Shown piece by piece: positions 10,236 to 25,766 of a stretch of DNA of 64,000 nt (its first letter is position 1; every line of letters starts with the position of its first letter). Location of the stretch: NCBI GenBank assembly GCA_026826555.1, contig JAKSZT010053883.1, forward strand, positions 33,125,161-33,189,160. The letters are read 5' to 3'. The notes below the pieces were generated by a model, which was not told the DNA's origin, ran no database searches, and worked only from the letters and a program-made list of their open reading frames with translations. Source of the stretch: Tolypeutes matacus. Its lineage: Eukaryota > Chordata > Mammalia > Cingulata > Chlamyphoridae. Both the position numbers and the translations under genes were made by a program.

Positions 10236-10845
10236 AGATCTGCCCCGCAGCGCGGGGCAGGCGGCGGAGCAAGTGAGGCCAGCCGTCCGGACCCGCGTCC
10301 CCAGCCTCGCGGTTGCGGAACCCCTTTGCCAGTCACGTGAAAACCATGGACCCCTTATTAAGTCCACACTACAAAAAAAAACCGTAAAGACATATATAAG
10401 TACTGTAAGGCAACAGTGAGTCAAGAAGTGCCCAAGGAAGAAAGCATCACAAAAATAAGATTGACCACTCTGTTACCAATGAAGATCAACTCATCTTTTT
10501 GTTTCATTTTTCTGCATATGGATTGGCAAAATGTCAACTCAATCTAATTGTTGGTTTTCTCTGCTATACATGTTGGACAGGGCCCATGATACCGCCCTGT
10601 CCCGACCCATGGAATGTCGAGATTCACAGTTGCGTGCCCTGGGAATTTGAACCTGCCTTCCTGATCCATCCACCCGCAGTGCTGCACCACCAAACCCAGG
10701 AACACCACCACCCATCTGCCCCATCCCCCAACATGCAATTATTTAAGTCTTTGATTTCCTTTAACAGTGTTGTGAAGAAAATAAAAAGCACTAAAAAATA
10801 AAAAAAAATAAAAAAAATAAAATAATAATAATAATAATAAAAAAA
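10236..10845 (+). mobile_element. 610-bp A-tailed mosaic retroinsert of unknown source
   Basis: Bounded by the 15-bp TSD agaaaggtcacaata (10221-10235 and 10846-10860) and ending in an A-rich tail after ataaaaagcac, so it is a reverse-transcribed RNA. The first 130 bp are GC-rich and open with a perfect 9-bp stem hairpin (ctgccccgc-agc-gcggggcag). Parts of the second half look like antisense L1. No long conserved protein is visible. It could be a processed lncRNA or a template-switch chimera. Lies antisense in PABPC4 intron 7. Confidence 0.7.
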
Positions 10846-12389
10846 AAGAAAGGTCACAATACACTTTTGAAATACCACATGTGGGCAAGAGTTATGGGTC
10901 ACCAATGGATGCCACCACTAATGCAATGGGAAGCACGTGTATCAGGAAACAAGACAAGTTGGGAGACAGGCACCCACGATTCTAGTCCCAGCTCCACTTC
11001 TACCAAGTTATCTAGCCTTGACAAATCACTTATGTGTCCTTAATTTTCATGATATGCTCTTGAGCAAATAGCAACAAAGCCAAACACACACTGCTTCAGA
11101 TGGTCTTTTCCCACTAGTTCACTCACTCGACTTTTTTCCTCACCTGAAAAAAATCATTGCTTTCCCTGATGTGCCTCCCCAAACTTCTGTAGCACTATGA
11201 ATACATGTGTTTGGCACCACACTGTGTGTGTTTTATAGCTCACTGGCTGAGGTGTCTCCTGAAACTGAGGACATGGACCTCAAAAAGTATCAGCCCAACA
11301 ACTCTCTACCAAGTGGTGAGATAGACCAATAAGGTGGGGAAAACAATGCGGCATCACATTCTTGTATACAGTGCCTCTGAAACTTCCTATGGTTCTTTTG
11401 CTCTATTCTTACAAATGCCAGCTTGATTTTCTATGCTGGTAAGCAAGGAGACTATCTTTCCTTGCAATGAAGGAGCCAGGGAAAGGGGTGATAAGAGGGA
11501 AGGGTCAAGGAACTGGGCAAAACCTGCTGCCAACTGATAACTTTCCTTTGAACCACACTCCCAGGCTGTAAGCAATTTAAGCAAAGGGTTGGGGCAGGGC
11601 CAAGAAGCTTTTTACCAGCCCACCCGGCCCCCCTTTCTTTTCACCTAAAGGACTTTATGACATCTACTGTATCTTTGCTAAGAAGGTCTGCATTAGGCCA
11701 TGACCCAAACTTTCAGATGCCATCAGTTTCTCTCCATGCATAAGTAACCAGCATTCTCTTGCTCAAGGAATCAAATCCCTTATCATTAAAATGGGGTTTA
11801 TACTTACTCAACCTGCAAACTCAGTTGAAGTAATTATCAAAAGAAAATCAAGCAAATGATGTACACTGCAAAACATGGAAAAACAAACTTTCTGCCCCAC
11901 TTGCCCTATTTCTTGTAAGACCAGAGTGGAAGTTCCCAATGCTAGTTCCAAAGGCCTCAAAAATAATCTTCCTTCTCAGAAAGGAGAAAACTGTGGCAGA
12001 GTTGTAGAGACAGGCCTCAAGGCAAATGGAAAACAACCTGTCTGGATTTCCTCTGCTCATATTGTAGCACCATCTGTCCCCACACCAGCACGAAGCAGCA
12101 GGGAATGGGAAAGATTCAGGTGCTCTAAGGGGCTGGCAGGGAGGGAATTGGTCAGAGTCATCTCCATACCCTACTGCCTGGAAGACAGCACAATTAATTT
12201 AACAAAACAATTCTCCAGAGGACATCTCAGTTGGCTAATTGAATGCAAGGAAAAATTTGCTAAAATGCAGTAGTAGACACACTCAGAAATGAGTGCAATT
12301 TAGATCCCATTCCTTCAATGAAATAATAAATGCCAATAAATCTCTAATGGAATACTACATCTGCTTTCAATCCCAAAATCTTAGTGTTA

Positions 12390-12690
<301 letters not shown>

Positions 12691-12988
12691 ACTCTCATAG
12701 CCCCACAATGCATCACACGTTTATCACTTTTCCCCACATCTGCTCTGGCTGACCCTGTCTCCCATTCACCGTGCAGGGTTCTTCTCTTCACCATTCCACA
12801 TAAAGGGGCATCGTTTAAGTAAAAGGGGCCTATACCTATATGACCAAGAGCAATAGCTGTGGATCCCAGAACAGAGCCCCCTGAATGAACCAATTAAGCC
12901 TTCTTGCCCCTGTTCTTTAACCATTACCATATCTAGTAGGTATATCCTTTTAAGCCTGATATTCTTGGGGGAGAGGAAGAGCAGATTA

Positions 12989-13243
<255 letters not shown>

Positions 13244-13369
13244 TTAAATCAAGACACAGAGGCAGGGCCTTGCTCTGGAAGAGGTCTGTAAGTCCCACTA
13301 AATATTCTGGGGGAAAGAATATTTCCTATAGGGCTAAAAATTTCATTCCATCTCAAGTCTGGTAGCAAA

Positions 13370-13615
13370 TACAGGCTTCTGCACCTGTAAAATGGAATTA
13401 ATATTTAATATTTATTGCCAGATAATATAGGGGAAAAGATACAGTTGTATAATTACAAGCATGGTAGAGATGAGCCTATGTTTACCACCTGGCTGTCACT
13501 AAATTTCCTGGTTTCTTATTTGGGCACTAAGTGCGGTAAGATATGTCAAAAGGGCTTAGTACAATGCTTTGCCCATAAATAGCTATTGCCCATAAGTACT
13601 ATTATCAAATCAGCA
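13370..13615 (+). repeat. MIR-type SINE remnant
   Basis: Shows the spaced MIR blocks (cacctgtaaaatggaatta, ttagtacaatgctttgccca). Diverged, in PABPC4 intron 5. Confidence 0.45.
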
Positions 13616-13839
13616 GGGGTCTTAGTCCCCTCACCTACAAATGGGAACAAACATCTGTCCTATTCTTTCAACCCATAAGGCTGCACAGCTGATAGCCAAG
13701 ATTGACAGGTATGTACCAAATGATAATATTAACATGTAAACCACTCAGGAAGAGAATTCCAGAGTATAGTAACTGTGCCTCCCTTCCTAGTTACTTAAGA
13801 CCATGCCAGTTAGGCCCAGCCCCCATACACTGGGGGTCA

Positions 13840-13992
<153 letters not shown>

Positions 13993-14213
13993 CTATTAGT
14001 AATACCATCTCTACTACAGCTTAAGGAGAAAATGCTTCTAGAAGCATACTTGAAGCAAGCCTCCTGCTGAACCCAAATGGACTCTACCAAAGAAAAAGGT
14101 ACTGTGCCTGGCCTTCTAATTCTGACCAAGCAGTTGAGATGGACTTGGGGATGTGAGCAGGCAGGGTGATGCCAAGAGATGAGGCCCAGAGCCTATATCT
14201 ATATTCCTCTCTA

Positions 14214-14630
<417 letters not shown>

Positions 14631-15587
14631 TCACACTGCCTTCGTGAAGGAAAACTGATGACCATGTTTTTAAAATGTTCATTTCTGTGCATCTATGTAA
14701 ATGCATAGAAACGGTCTGGAAGGATACAAACCAAACCATTAGCAGTGGTTAATCCTGAGAGGAGTGAGATTGTTGGAGTCAATTAAGTTACCCTTTGCCT
14801 TTTTAAACTTTATTCACTTGGTTATTGTTTATATTTAATAGGAAAATACACTGAAATTTTAAAAATCTCTTTCTAGTGATACTTGTGGAAGCACTTGACC
14901 ACTGGGCATTATCATTGCTACCCATTCCCTGTTTTGTTCAACACCACCAAGGACAAAAATAACTTTTGTTTGTTAATGCCAGGACTTATCGTCCCTTCTC
15001 TGCTCAGGTGGCTTTGCTAAGTTCTCCCTCTCTCTGCTCTGCAACAACCACACCAAAGCAACTGTTCATTATGAACAGTGTCTTTTGCAATGGGATGTAG
15101 TTTTTCACTGTAAGGAAAATAAGCATTACTATGGAGCCAGCTCTGTATTGGAAGGCCACTGAGTCCTAAGTTAGAAAATGGAGCCCCAGAGGGACAGTTT
15201 GGCATCAACGACTAGCAAGTGACCCATGGACAAAACTGAGTCATAGGAAGACCAAAGTCACATAGCGAGTATACAGCTCCTGAGCAGTTCAGAGCCCTCT
15301 CCACTCTGCCGCTGGCTAAGAACCCCACTGCTCACAAAACCCACAGATGAATGCCTTTAAGGGAGAGGCGGCAGGCAGGCCATGGCTTGGGCAGGAAGCC
15401 CACCTTGGCGAGTCAAAAGGGCTGCCCCGGCTCGGGCAGGGAGACTCACCAGCCCTGGAGTGGAGAGGTAGGAGCAGGCCACACTTGGGCCGAGAGAACC
15501 AGTAGCCGCCTTGTGTGTGCCAGTTAATACCGAGGTGGGGCCATGGCTGGCTCATGCGATGGTTGTTGCTCCGGACTGGGACACTCA

Positions 15588-15707
<120 letters not shown>

Positions 15708-16442
15708 TCAAAGACAAGCAGGCCCACCTCAGTACCAGTGGCCACCCACCTCCAGGGCTTCCCACTGCTAGGGGCAGGGTAGGGGCAGGGTCTCTAGCCC
15801 ATCTATGGTCAAATGGCCTGCAGTAGGTACGGTTTTTAACACTTAGTGGAGCACCAGGAACCTAGTAAGTGCTCCATTTACAAATAGCAGCCATTATTAG
15901 GCTGCTTCTATCCCAAACAGTGATCTTATTCACTTTTATTTAGAAAACATCTAGAGATCTGGATGTAAACCACCATGCTGCATGCAGAGATGAACCATTT
16001 TCCAAGCTCACAATGAAATTTCTATCTAGTATGCAGTTACACATCTACACACCACCACCTAACTATTTTACCAAAAAATGCTCGACAAACAGATGTGGAG
16101 AGAGAGAAGGTGATGTTATGCTTCTGCTATGATTTAGTAAAGCTTGCTGGAGCCCAGAGGCACTTCTCTGGTCCTTCCCCATCCCCCAAGAAATGTCTGA
16201 GGCCTTCTAAAACTAGAAGGCTATTTCAAGCTGAGGGAAGAACAAACAGAGGCACAAAAGCACCCATCTAGTATGCTGAGTTGTGGCCCTAGGAGATGAT
16301 TTACAGGGAGCTTTTAGGATTCAGAGCTATTTCCAAAATTTTGAAACAATTACCATGCCCTATTGCCCAACTCCAAGGCACTTGCCCATCTGGCAGTTAG
16401 CTTATTTTCAAGATTCAATAATCACTCTGCTGAAATCATTTA

Positions 16443-19342
<2,900 letters not shown>

Positions 19343-19742
19343 NNNNNNNNNNNNNNNNNNNNNNNNNNNNNNNNNNNNNNNNNNNNNNNNNNNNNNNNNN
19401 NNNNNNNNNNNNNNNNNNNNNNNNNNNNNNNNNNNNNNNNNNNNNNNNNNNNNNNNNNNNNNNNNNNNNNNNNNNNNNNNNNNNNNNNNNNNNNNNNNNN
19501 NNNNNNNNNNNNNNNNNNNNNNNNNNNNNNNNNNNNNNNNNNNNNNNNNNNNNNNNNNNNNNNNNNNNNNNNNNNNNNNNNNNNNNNNNNNNNNNNNNNN
19601 NNNNNNNNNNNNNNNNNNNNNNNNNNNNNNNNNNNNNNNNNNNNNNNNNNNNNNNNNNNNNNNNNNNNNNNNNNNNNNNNNNNNNNNNNNNNNNNNNNNN
19701 NNNNNNNNNNNNNNNNNNNNNNNNNNNNNNNNNNNNNNNNNN
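19343..19742. other. Assembly gap (400 N)
   Basis: Exactly 400 Ns. By position it must hold the PABPC4 start codon, the first 23 codons and part of the 5' UTR. The left flank is GC-balanced coding sequence and the right flank is poly(T)/T-rich, which may be why the read failed. Confidence 0.99.
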
Positions 19743-19842
19743 TTTTTTTTTTTTTTTAAGATTTCAAAGCGTTTTCGGGTTTTTTTGTTTTTTTGTTTTT
19801 TTGTTTTTTTCTTTTTTATCTTTTTCTCTTTTTTTCTTCAGG
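19743..19842 (-). promoter_or_regulatory. A-rich 5' UTR tract of PABPC4, candidate PABP autoregulatory element
   Basis: On the sense strand about 100 nt between the CpG island and exon 1 are almost all A, broken by short spacers: repeated runs of six to seven A separated by single C, G or T, then at least 15 As up to the gap. PABPC1 mRNA is known to be repressed by PABP bound to an A-rich 5' UTR. The same layout here suggests the same control, but that is inference. Confidence 0.65.
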
Positions 19843-19884
19843 CCGCTGGGCCTGAAAGCGACGGAAGCGGCGGCGACCCGGGGC

Positions 19885-19893
19885 GGAGAGAGG
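19885..19893 (-). promoter_or_regulatory. TOP-like pyrimidine tract at the predicted PABPC4 transcription start
   Basis: Sense cctctctcc, uninterrupted pyrimidines. The C at 19892 is 31 nt from the first T of the TATA box, the usual start distance. PABP mRNAs are known TOP mRNAs, controlled by mTOR and LARP1. Confidence 0.6.
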
Positions 19894-19913
19894 CGGCCGT
19901 GGGAGCCACCGCT

Positions 19914-19922
19914 CCATTTATA
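19914..19922 (-). promoter_or_regulatory. PABPC4 TATA box (TATAAATGG)
   Basis: Good TATA consensus inside a GC-rich context (cgggtataaatggagc), correctly oriented about 30 nt before the pyrimidine tract. Confidence 0.65.
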
Positions 19923-20188
19923 CCCGCCCGCCCCGGGCGCTGCTGGTCGAAGGGCGCCTCGCGACCTGGGCGCAGCCGTGCCCGCCCACTCGGCCCGGGG
20001 ACCAGAGGCGGGGCGGCCACGCCAGAGCGACCCGGCGCGGCCGCGCGGCGCCACAGCGACACCTGGCGTGGGGAGGACCGCGCTGCCGCCGGCCGCTCGA
20101 TTCCGGGCTCCGGGAGAGTGGGCCTCCCAATCCTGGTCCGGGCTTCCACCGGACCCAAGGACTCCCTTACGGAAAAGATACCTTGCAT

Positions 20189-20353
20189 GGGAAGCAGATG
20201 TGGCTCAAGCAGGTGCGCACCCGCCTGCCACATGGGAAGTCCCGGTTAGGTTCCCGGTGCCTCCTAAAAGGAAGACGGGCAAACAACAAATGAACTGAGC
20301 CGACAACAAGCCCAAACAAGTGTGTGTGTAGGGGGATAAATAAAATAAAACAA
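20189..20353 (+). mobile_element. DAS-type SINE (gaagcagatgtgg subtype)
   Basis: tRNA-like head gggaagcagatgtggctcaagc with a degraded B box, then a (gt)n stretch and ggggataaataaaataaaac tail. First of two adjacent SINEs directly upstream of the PABPC4 CpG island. Confidence 0.85.
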
Positions 20354-20486
20354 GGGGGACGGATGTGGCTCAACTGGTTGGGCGTCCGCCTCCCATATGG
20401 AGGGACCCGGGTTCGATACCCGGGACCTCCCGGTATAAAAAAATAATAATAATAAAAAATAAAAAAATAAAATAAAATAAAACAAA
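20354..20486 (+). mobile_element. DAS-type SINE, short subtype
   Basis: gggggacggatgtggctcaactgg, B box ggttcgatacc, then an (aat)n/(aaaat)n tail. It joins the previous SINE tail to head without spacer. Confidence 0.88.
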
Positions 20487-20625
20487 TACCAAATATATAT
20501 ATATATTGCAATCCCACTTCCCCTTTAATCATCCGCAAGTGGAACCCATAGATAATCTAACCCACACACATAATGTCTCATTCTTTTTTGTTTGTTTTTT
20601 GCATAATGTTTCAAAATCAATGTAA

Positions 20626-21134
20626 AGGACAAATACTGTATGATCTCACTTATTTGAAATAATCGGAATATGCAAATTCATAAAGTCAGAAACTAGAATA
20701 CAGGTTACCAGGGGCTGGTGGGGGTGGGGAAAGAGTTAAAGCTTGATGGGCATGGAGTTTCTCTTTGGGGTGATGGCAAAATTTTGGTAATGGGTGGTGG
20801 TGGTGATGATGGCACAACTGATGTAAATGTAATTAGTACCATCGAATTGTATGATTGAAAGTGGATAAATGTGAAATTTTATGTTCTATATATGTTACTA
20901 GAATAAAAACTTAAAAAAAAAAAAAAAAAAGACGTGTACAACACAAAGAACAAACCCTAATGTAAACTATGGACTATAATTAATAGAAAAATAATTTTGT
21001 TTCAACAGTTGTAACAAAGGTTCCACAATAATGCAAAATGTTAATAATAGGGAAAACTGGGGGGAACCCTATATTTTCTGCATAATTTTAAACCTACAAC
21101 TGCTTTAATAAAAAAAAAAAAGCAAGAAACAAAA
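20626..21134 (+). mobile_element. 5'-truncated L1, 3' end only
   Basis: Flanked by the 13-bp TSD aaaatcaatgtaa (20613-20625 and 21135-21147). Contains the L1 end motifs ggttaccaggggctgg, gaattgtatgattgaaag and attctgcata-type tail with poly(A), plus an internal A-run at 20913-20930. Confidence 0.8.
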
Positions 21135-21544
21135 AAAATCAATGTAATGCCTATTGTACAATAAAAATGAAATAAAATAACTTACAACTAAATAATAGGT
21201 GGTCCAGTATTAAATGGTTGGGCCCCCTTACTCAAGAAGAGGTATTGAGGTTCTCAGAATCTGAGACCTAGATTATCTGAAGAACATGACAGCTAGAAAT
21301 GCAATGGTTTCCATGGGTGATGTGATTTTCTAAAAAGATAAACAGATGTTGATAAAGCTTCAATAAAATATGATCATCCCTCTATTTACATGGTAATGGC
21401 ATTCCTGGAGATTTAGTTTATATTTAAGGGTACAAAAATACTTTCTGTTTCTATGTGAAATGGAGTTAGCATCTAGGCACCTGTAATTATAAAGAGATTT
21501 TTCATCTACATGAAGTCTGGCAGGTCATTTAAAAGTCATGTTGG

Positions 21545-21660
21545 GGGGGACGGATGTGGCTCAAATGGTTGGGCGTCCGTCTTCCATATGGAGGGACCTG
21601 GGTTCGATCCCAGGGACCTCCCGATAAAAAATAAATAAATAAAATAAAATGAAAAAAAAA
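21545..21660 (+). mobile_element. DAS-type SINE, short subtype
   Basis: Perfect 14-bp TSD aaaagtcatgttgg (21531-21544 and 21661-21674). Head ggggacggatgtggctcaaatg, B box ggttcgatccc, (aaat)n tail. Confidence 0.92.
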
Positions 21661-21674
21661 AAAAGTCATGTTGG

Positions 21675-21835
21675 ATATGGGACAATTCTATGTTATGTGG
21701 GACTGACCCTGCACCTTGCCAGCTATATAGCATCCCTTCTCCCATAAACACCAGGCACCACTCCCCCAATATTATGATAACCAAAGCCAGAAATTACCAA
21801 AAGGCACACAAGCTGTCACTGAAAACTACTGATCT
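21675..21835 (+). repeat. MER5-like DNA-transposon remnant
   Basis: Carries gacaattctatgttatg, agcatccct and ...ctgaaaactactgatct in MER5A order. Split by the SINE just before it. Confidence 0.5.
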
Positions 21836-21959
21836 AAGTGAATGAATGAAGAAATATTATGTATTTATATATTCATTCATTTAAATAAGTTAATCAGGAC
21901 GTACTCTACACCAATGCCAGAGATAGATGCTGGGGGATACCATATGTATAAGGCACCTG

Positions 21960-22405
21960 TGGTGAGTTGAATTATGACCCCAGGACAGCCATGTTCTTAA
22001 TCTTAATCCACATTCTCATGTGTAAATGGGACCTTTGAAGATGTCATTTTTAGTTAAGGTGTGGTCCCACTGAATCAGGGTGGGCCTTAACTCTTGTTAC
22101 TGGAGGTCTTTCTAAGCAGAAGGAGTTCTAACACAGACAAGGCCATATGAAGATGCCAAAAGTTAGTGGAAGCTGAAAGAACAGACACAAGGAGAAAGAG
22201 ATCGCCACGTGATGGGAGGCAGAGGCATAAGCCAAGGCCCCAGAGGATGGTGGTGAGCCAGCGCCAGGACTCTACAGACCTTGGAGAGAAAGCATGGTCT
22301 TGTCGATGCCTTGATTTGGGACTCCCAAAGCCAACCCGTTGTGCAGTATTTGTTCTAGCAGCCTGGCAAACTAGGACAGGAAGGGAAGTCCCTCCCACTC
22401 TCAAG
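21960..22405 (+). repeat. Ancient LTR-type repeat remnant
   Basis: tggtgagttgaattatgacccc...gggtgggccttaactc...gccatatgaagatgcc...cagcctggcaaactaggac is a familiar mammalian-wide LTR-class unit, which I place in the MaLR/ERVL group from memory only. No coding sequence. Confidence 0.4.
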
Positions 22406-22489
22406 GAGTTCACACTCTAGTTAGTGACTTAAGACACATTTATGGAGTACTAGTATAGATACTCAGAAGAGACTTCCCAGACCACCCAG

Positions 22490-22712
22490 TCTAAAGTAGC
22501 CTGACACTGTTAATCACTATCACACCATCCAGTCTCTTTGTCTTCAGGCTCTTATTACTACCTGAAATTACAAATTGCGTTGTGTGTCTTTACCTGTTTA
22601 GTGTCTGTCTTTCCTCCACTGGTATATAAGTTTCATGAGAGCTGGAACCTAGAACAGTGCCTACATGGCATGTACTAAGCATTCAATAAGCATTTGTTAA
22701 ATGAATGAATGA
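22490..22712 (+). repeat. L2 3' end fragment
   Basis: Ends gtactaagcattcaataagc atttgttaaatgaatgaatg, the typical L2 terminus. Confidence 0.6.
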
Positions 22713-22981
22713 ATGCTAGGCGCTGATGAGCAAAACCTATACAGTTCTTGTCCTCATGAAGCTTACTGTCTGTGGGAGAGCTCACAATCGCCATAAACTA
22801 TAACAAAGTTTATAAATGTCCTCACTTAACAGGGCTATTATGAAAATAAGCCAATACACACAAATCACTTGTGTATTTGCTAATAGAACAACATGTATAA
22901 AGGTCCTGAGGAAAGCATGGCTGGAGCTGAGGGAGCAAGAAGGACTATGATAGTCTGGGAGTCTGAGGCACTGAACCACTC

Positions 22982-23310
22982 TTTTTTTTTTTAAAGACTT
23001 ATTTTTATTTATTTATTTCTCCCCACCCCCTTGTTGTTTGTACTTGCTGTGTCTGTTCATCTTCTTGTTACTTTAGGAGGCACCGGAAACTAAAACCAGG
23101 ACCTCCGATATGGGAGAGAGGTGCCTAATTACTTGAGCCACCTCTGCTCCCTGCTTTGTTGTGTCTGTCATTATGTTTTCCACTTTATGTCTCTTGATGC
23201 ATCAGCTCGCTGTGCCTGCCTGTTACGTTAGCTTGTTGAGGCACCAGGAACTGAACCAGGGACCTCCCATATGGTAGGCAGGAGACCAATCACGTAAGCC
23301 ACATCCACTT
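22982..23310 (-). mobile_element. Dimeric DAS-type SINE
   Basis: Two tRNA-like heads read on the minus strand (gtggctcaagtaattagg; gtggcttacgtgattgg), with cagcaagtacaaacaac-type middle regions and a poly(T)/(attt)n start that is its tail. Confidence 0.8.
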
Positions 23311-23319
23311 CATGTCTCT

Positions 23320-24110
23320 TGAAGGACATGAAATACTTACGACTTTATCTGGAGATCAGTAGGCAGAGCTGAAGGATTTTAAGCAAGGAAGTACCTTGGT
23401 TCAAATTGTATTTTTATAAAAACCTCTCTGGCTGCAGTATGGAAAAAGTTTAGAGGGTGGGTGCAAGGAGACCTGCAAGGTGATAGCAGACTAAGGTGGT
23501 GTTCACAGAGATGGGGGAAACAGCTGGGTTTAAGAAATAATTAGACAATATAAGTTGTAATTAATTAGATGTGGGAGATGACAGATTGAGGAGTCAAGGA
23601 TGGCACCCAAATTTCTTGGAAATAAACAAAAAAAAGTACATTCCCTACAATTGAACACAAAATTACCATTTAATCTTAGAGGAGAGAGATATACAAAGCC
23701 ACCAGAAGGAGCCACCTGGACTCCAGGCCTGCAAAATTAAACAGTAGCTGATTAGGGATAAATGGAGGGTGGAAGTGGCTGGACAAATTACCAGGCCAAT
23801 GAGGCCTGCTGGGCAGGCAAGTACAAATCTGTCTTCGCTGGAGTGGGGTGAGTTGGGGGGAAACACACATATTTTTTCACTACTCTCAGAGGGTCTGAAC
23901 TTGAGAGATGGTATTAACATGTCAAAAGAAAGAATGTGTCCAGGGTTGGGAAGAGGAGGAAACTTCTTTGAAGGCACATTTGTGACTGGTGGAGAGATGG
24001 ATGCAGGTCTCTGCAGCCAAGGATTTTGCAGAATAGCAGAATTATAAGAGCTCTGGCTTGCAGATTCATGCGTTTGTTTATTCATTCAACAAACTTCATA
24101 TGGCCCTCCT
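23320..24110. other. Intergenic stretch with old repeat fragments only
   Basis: Contains parts of an old interspersed repeat (ttttaagcaaggaagtacc, cctctctggctgcagtatgg) and otherwise nothing I can identify. No exon-like open frame. Confidence 0.4.
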
Positions 24111-25089
24111 ACTAAGAGCCAGGTTTTGGTCTGGGTGCCAGGGACAGAATTGTAAACTACACGGTCACAGAACAACCTGCCTTTATTGGGGAGAGAGATG
24201 GAAACAAGTAAATAAATGTGTGTGTGTGCAGATGATTCATGAAAAGTGCTTTGAATAAATAGAATTTCTGAAGGAAACCCAGCCCCATCCTCCCAGCAAG
24301 GAGTCAGTTCTACCAACAAAAGCTCTATTTCCTGAGAGCAGCAATGGCTCTGCCCCTCAGGAAGGAAGATCATTTGGTACCCACAGGGTCTCTGAGATCC
24401 TAGCGATTTTTTCCAGGTACAACACAAGCTGCACAATTTTGAACAGTGGGTGTCACATCTCTCATGTGTATGACAGGCTCCATGAGTCATTTTAAGAAGA
24501 AGGGCCAAGTATCTCCCTGCCAGAGAGAAGACATTTTTCCCTTTCTGTCCTTCCCACCTAGAGAGCTGTGGAAGACACCAGGAAAACCTGCTTCACCTCT
24601 TTCTGTCTCACAGCTAGAAAATGCTAAGAATAAACCACCGTTTATTGAATACCTACTATGTGTCAAACATCATTTCAGACCTCAAATCAGGGCTAAATGT
24701 GTGTGTGTGTGGCTTCCCAAAGGACCAGGCTATTAAAAGCTGGAACAGACCTTGAGAATTCATCCTCTGTGAAGGTCAAGGGTAAAGATGAGGGTATTCA
24801 TAACTTGTCTTCCTGTTCAGCACAATGGGCTGGACGCTGGCTACAAAGATGAGCAACACATTTTCCCTCTCCTGGAATGGGTAGCAATTTGGTGGGGATG
24901 ACTGCCACTCAGATCAATTATAACCCAAGTGCTCTGGGTTGAGGTGCCCCAGGTATTAAGAGAAAATGTATACCAAGGGTGAGGCTCAAGGAAGACTTCC
25001 TGGAGGAGGTAGCAATGGCCTTTTAAAAGAAGATAGTGTGCTAAGAGGTAGAAAGGAAGGTGGGGAGGAAGGGAGAGCATGCTACGAAC

Positions 25090-25255
25090 TGAAGCCAAAT
25101 GTTGAACAAGCATTTATCAGCTTGCACAAGTCGTTTCACTCTCCTGGGCCTTGGTGTCCTCATTGGTACAATAGGAATGCGCTGAGATAATAAATGCAAA
25201 CCTTTACACAGTGCTAGGCACACAACAGGCATTTGACAGCCAGCAAATAATACTG
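25090..25255 (+). repeat. MIR-type SINE remnant
   Basis: Has caagtcgtttcactctcctggg, gtcctcattggtacaatagg and agtgctaggcacacaacagg in MIR order. Confidence 0.6.
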
Positions 25256-25311
25256 TATTATTACATGACATTTTCAGGGCTGTTGTTAGTAGCCCAATGA
25301 GGCTTGAATGT

Positions 25312-25349
25312 AGGGGTGTGTGGGTGTGTGTGGGTGTGTGTGTGTGTGT
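25312..25349 (+). repeat. (GT)n-rich microsatellite
   Basis: Imperfect gtgtgtgggtgtgtgt repeats. Confidence 0.9.
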
Positions 25350-25469
25350 AGTGGGGAAGGAGACTGCAAAGCAGAACTGAGAATTGAGACCTTGTAGGGG
25401 CCCTTGTTTAGCATGTGGCATTTCCCAGAAATAATGGATCCAACACTGCTCTTTGGAAATCATGACATT

Positions 25470-25760
25470 ACTAGCTAACACTGCACTGCTTCCTACATGC
25501 CAGACACTGGTCTAAGCTCTGTAAAGTAAATGGCCAAGATCACAAAGCTAAGAAGAGTGGATTGAAACGCAAGATCTTTCTTGCTCTAGATCTCATGCTG
25601 CCTAACATAATGCTAATAATAATGATAACTAACATTTATTGAGGTTGACATTCATCCTTTCATTTAATCCTGCCAAGAGTCAGGAAAGGTGTTATCACCC
25701 CCACTTTGCAGATGAGAATAAGGAGTGGCTTGTTCATGACCTGAGCCCTAGTAATTGGCA
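25470..25760 (+). repeat. Two MIR-type fragments
   Basis: ggccaagatcacaaagctaa and catttaatcctgccaagagt, followed by acccccactttgcagatgag, are MIR landmarks. Confidence 0.55.
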
Positions 25761-25766
25761 TAACCC

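Larger units (their letters stand above)
19843..20165. promoter_or_regulatory. PABPC4 CpG island
   Basis: Dense CpG with several GC boxes (gggcgg, ccgccc), in sharp contrast to its surroundings. It covers the predicted start site and upstream promoter. Confidence 0.85.

Noticed and set aside
19801..20298. Long open frame of 165 codons in the CpG island, plus strand
   Set aside because: It is composition-driven (GC-rich, no stops), runs into a SINE, and lies antisense to the PABPC4 leader. No similarity to a protein is seen.
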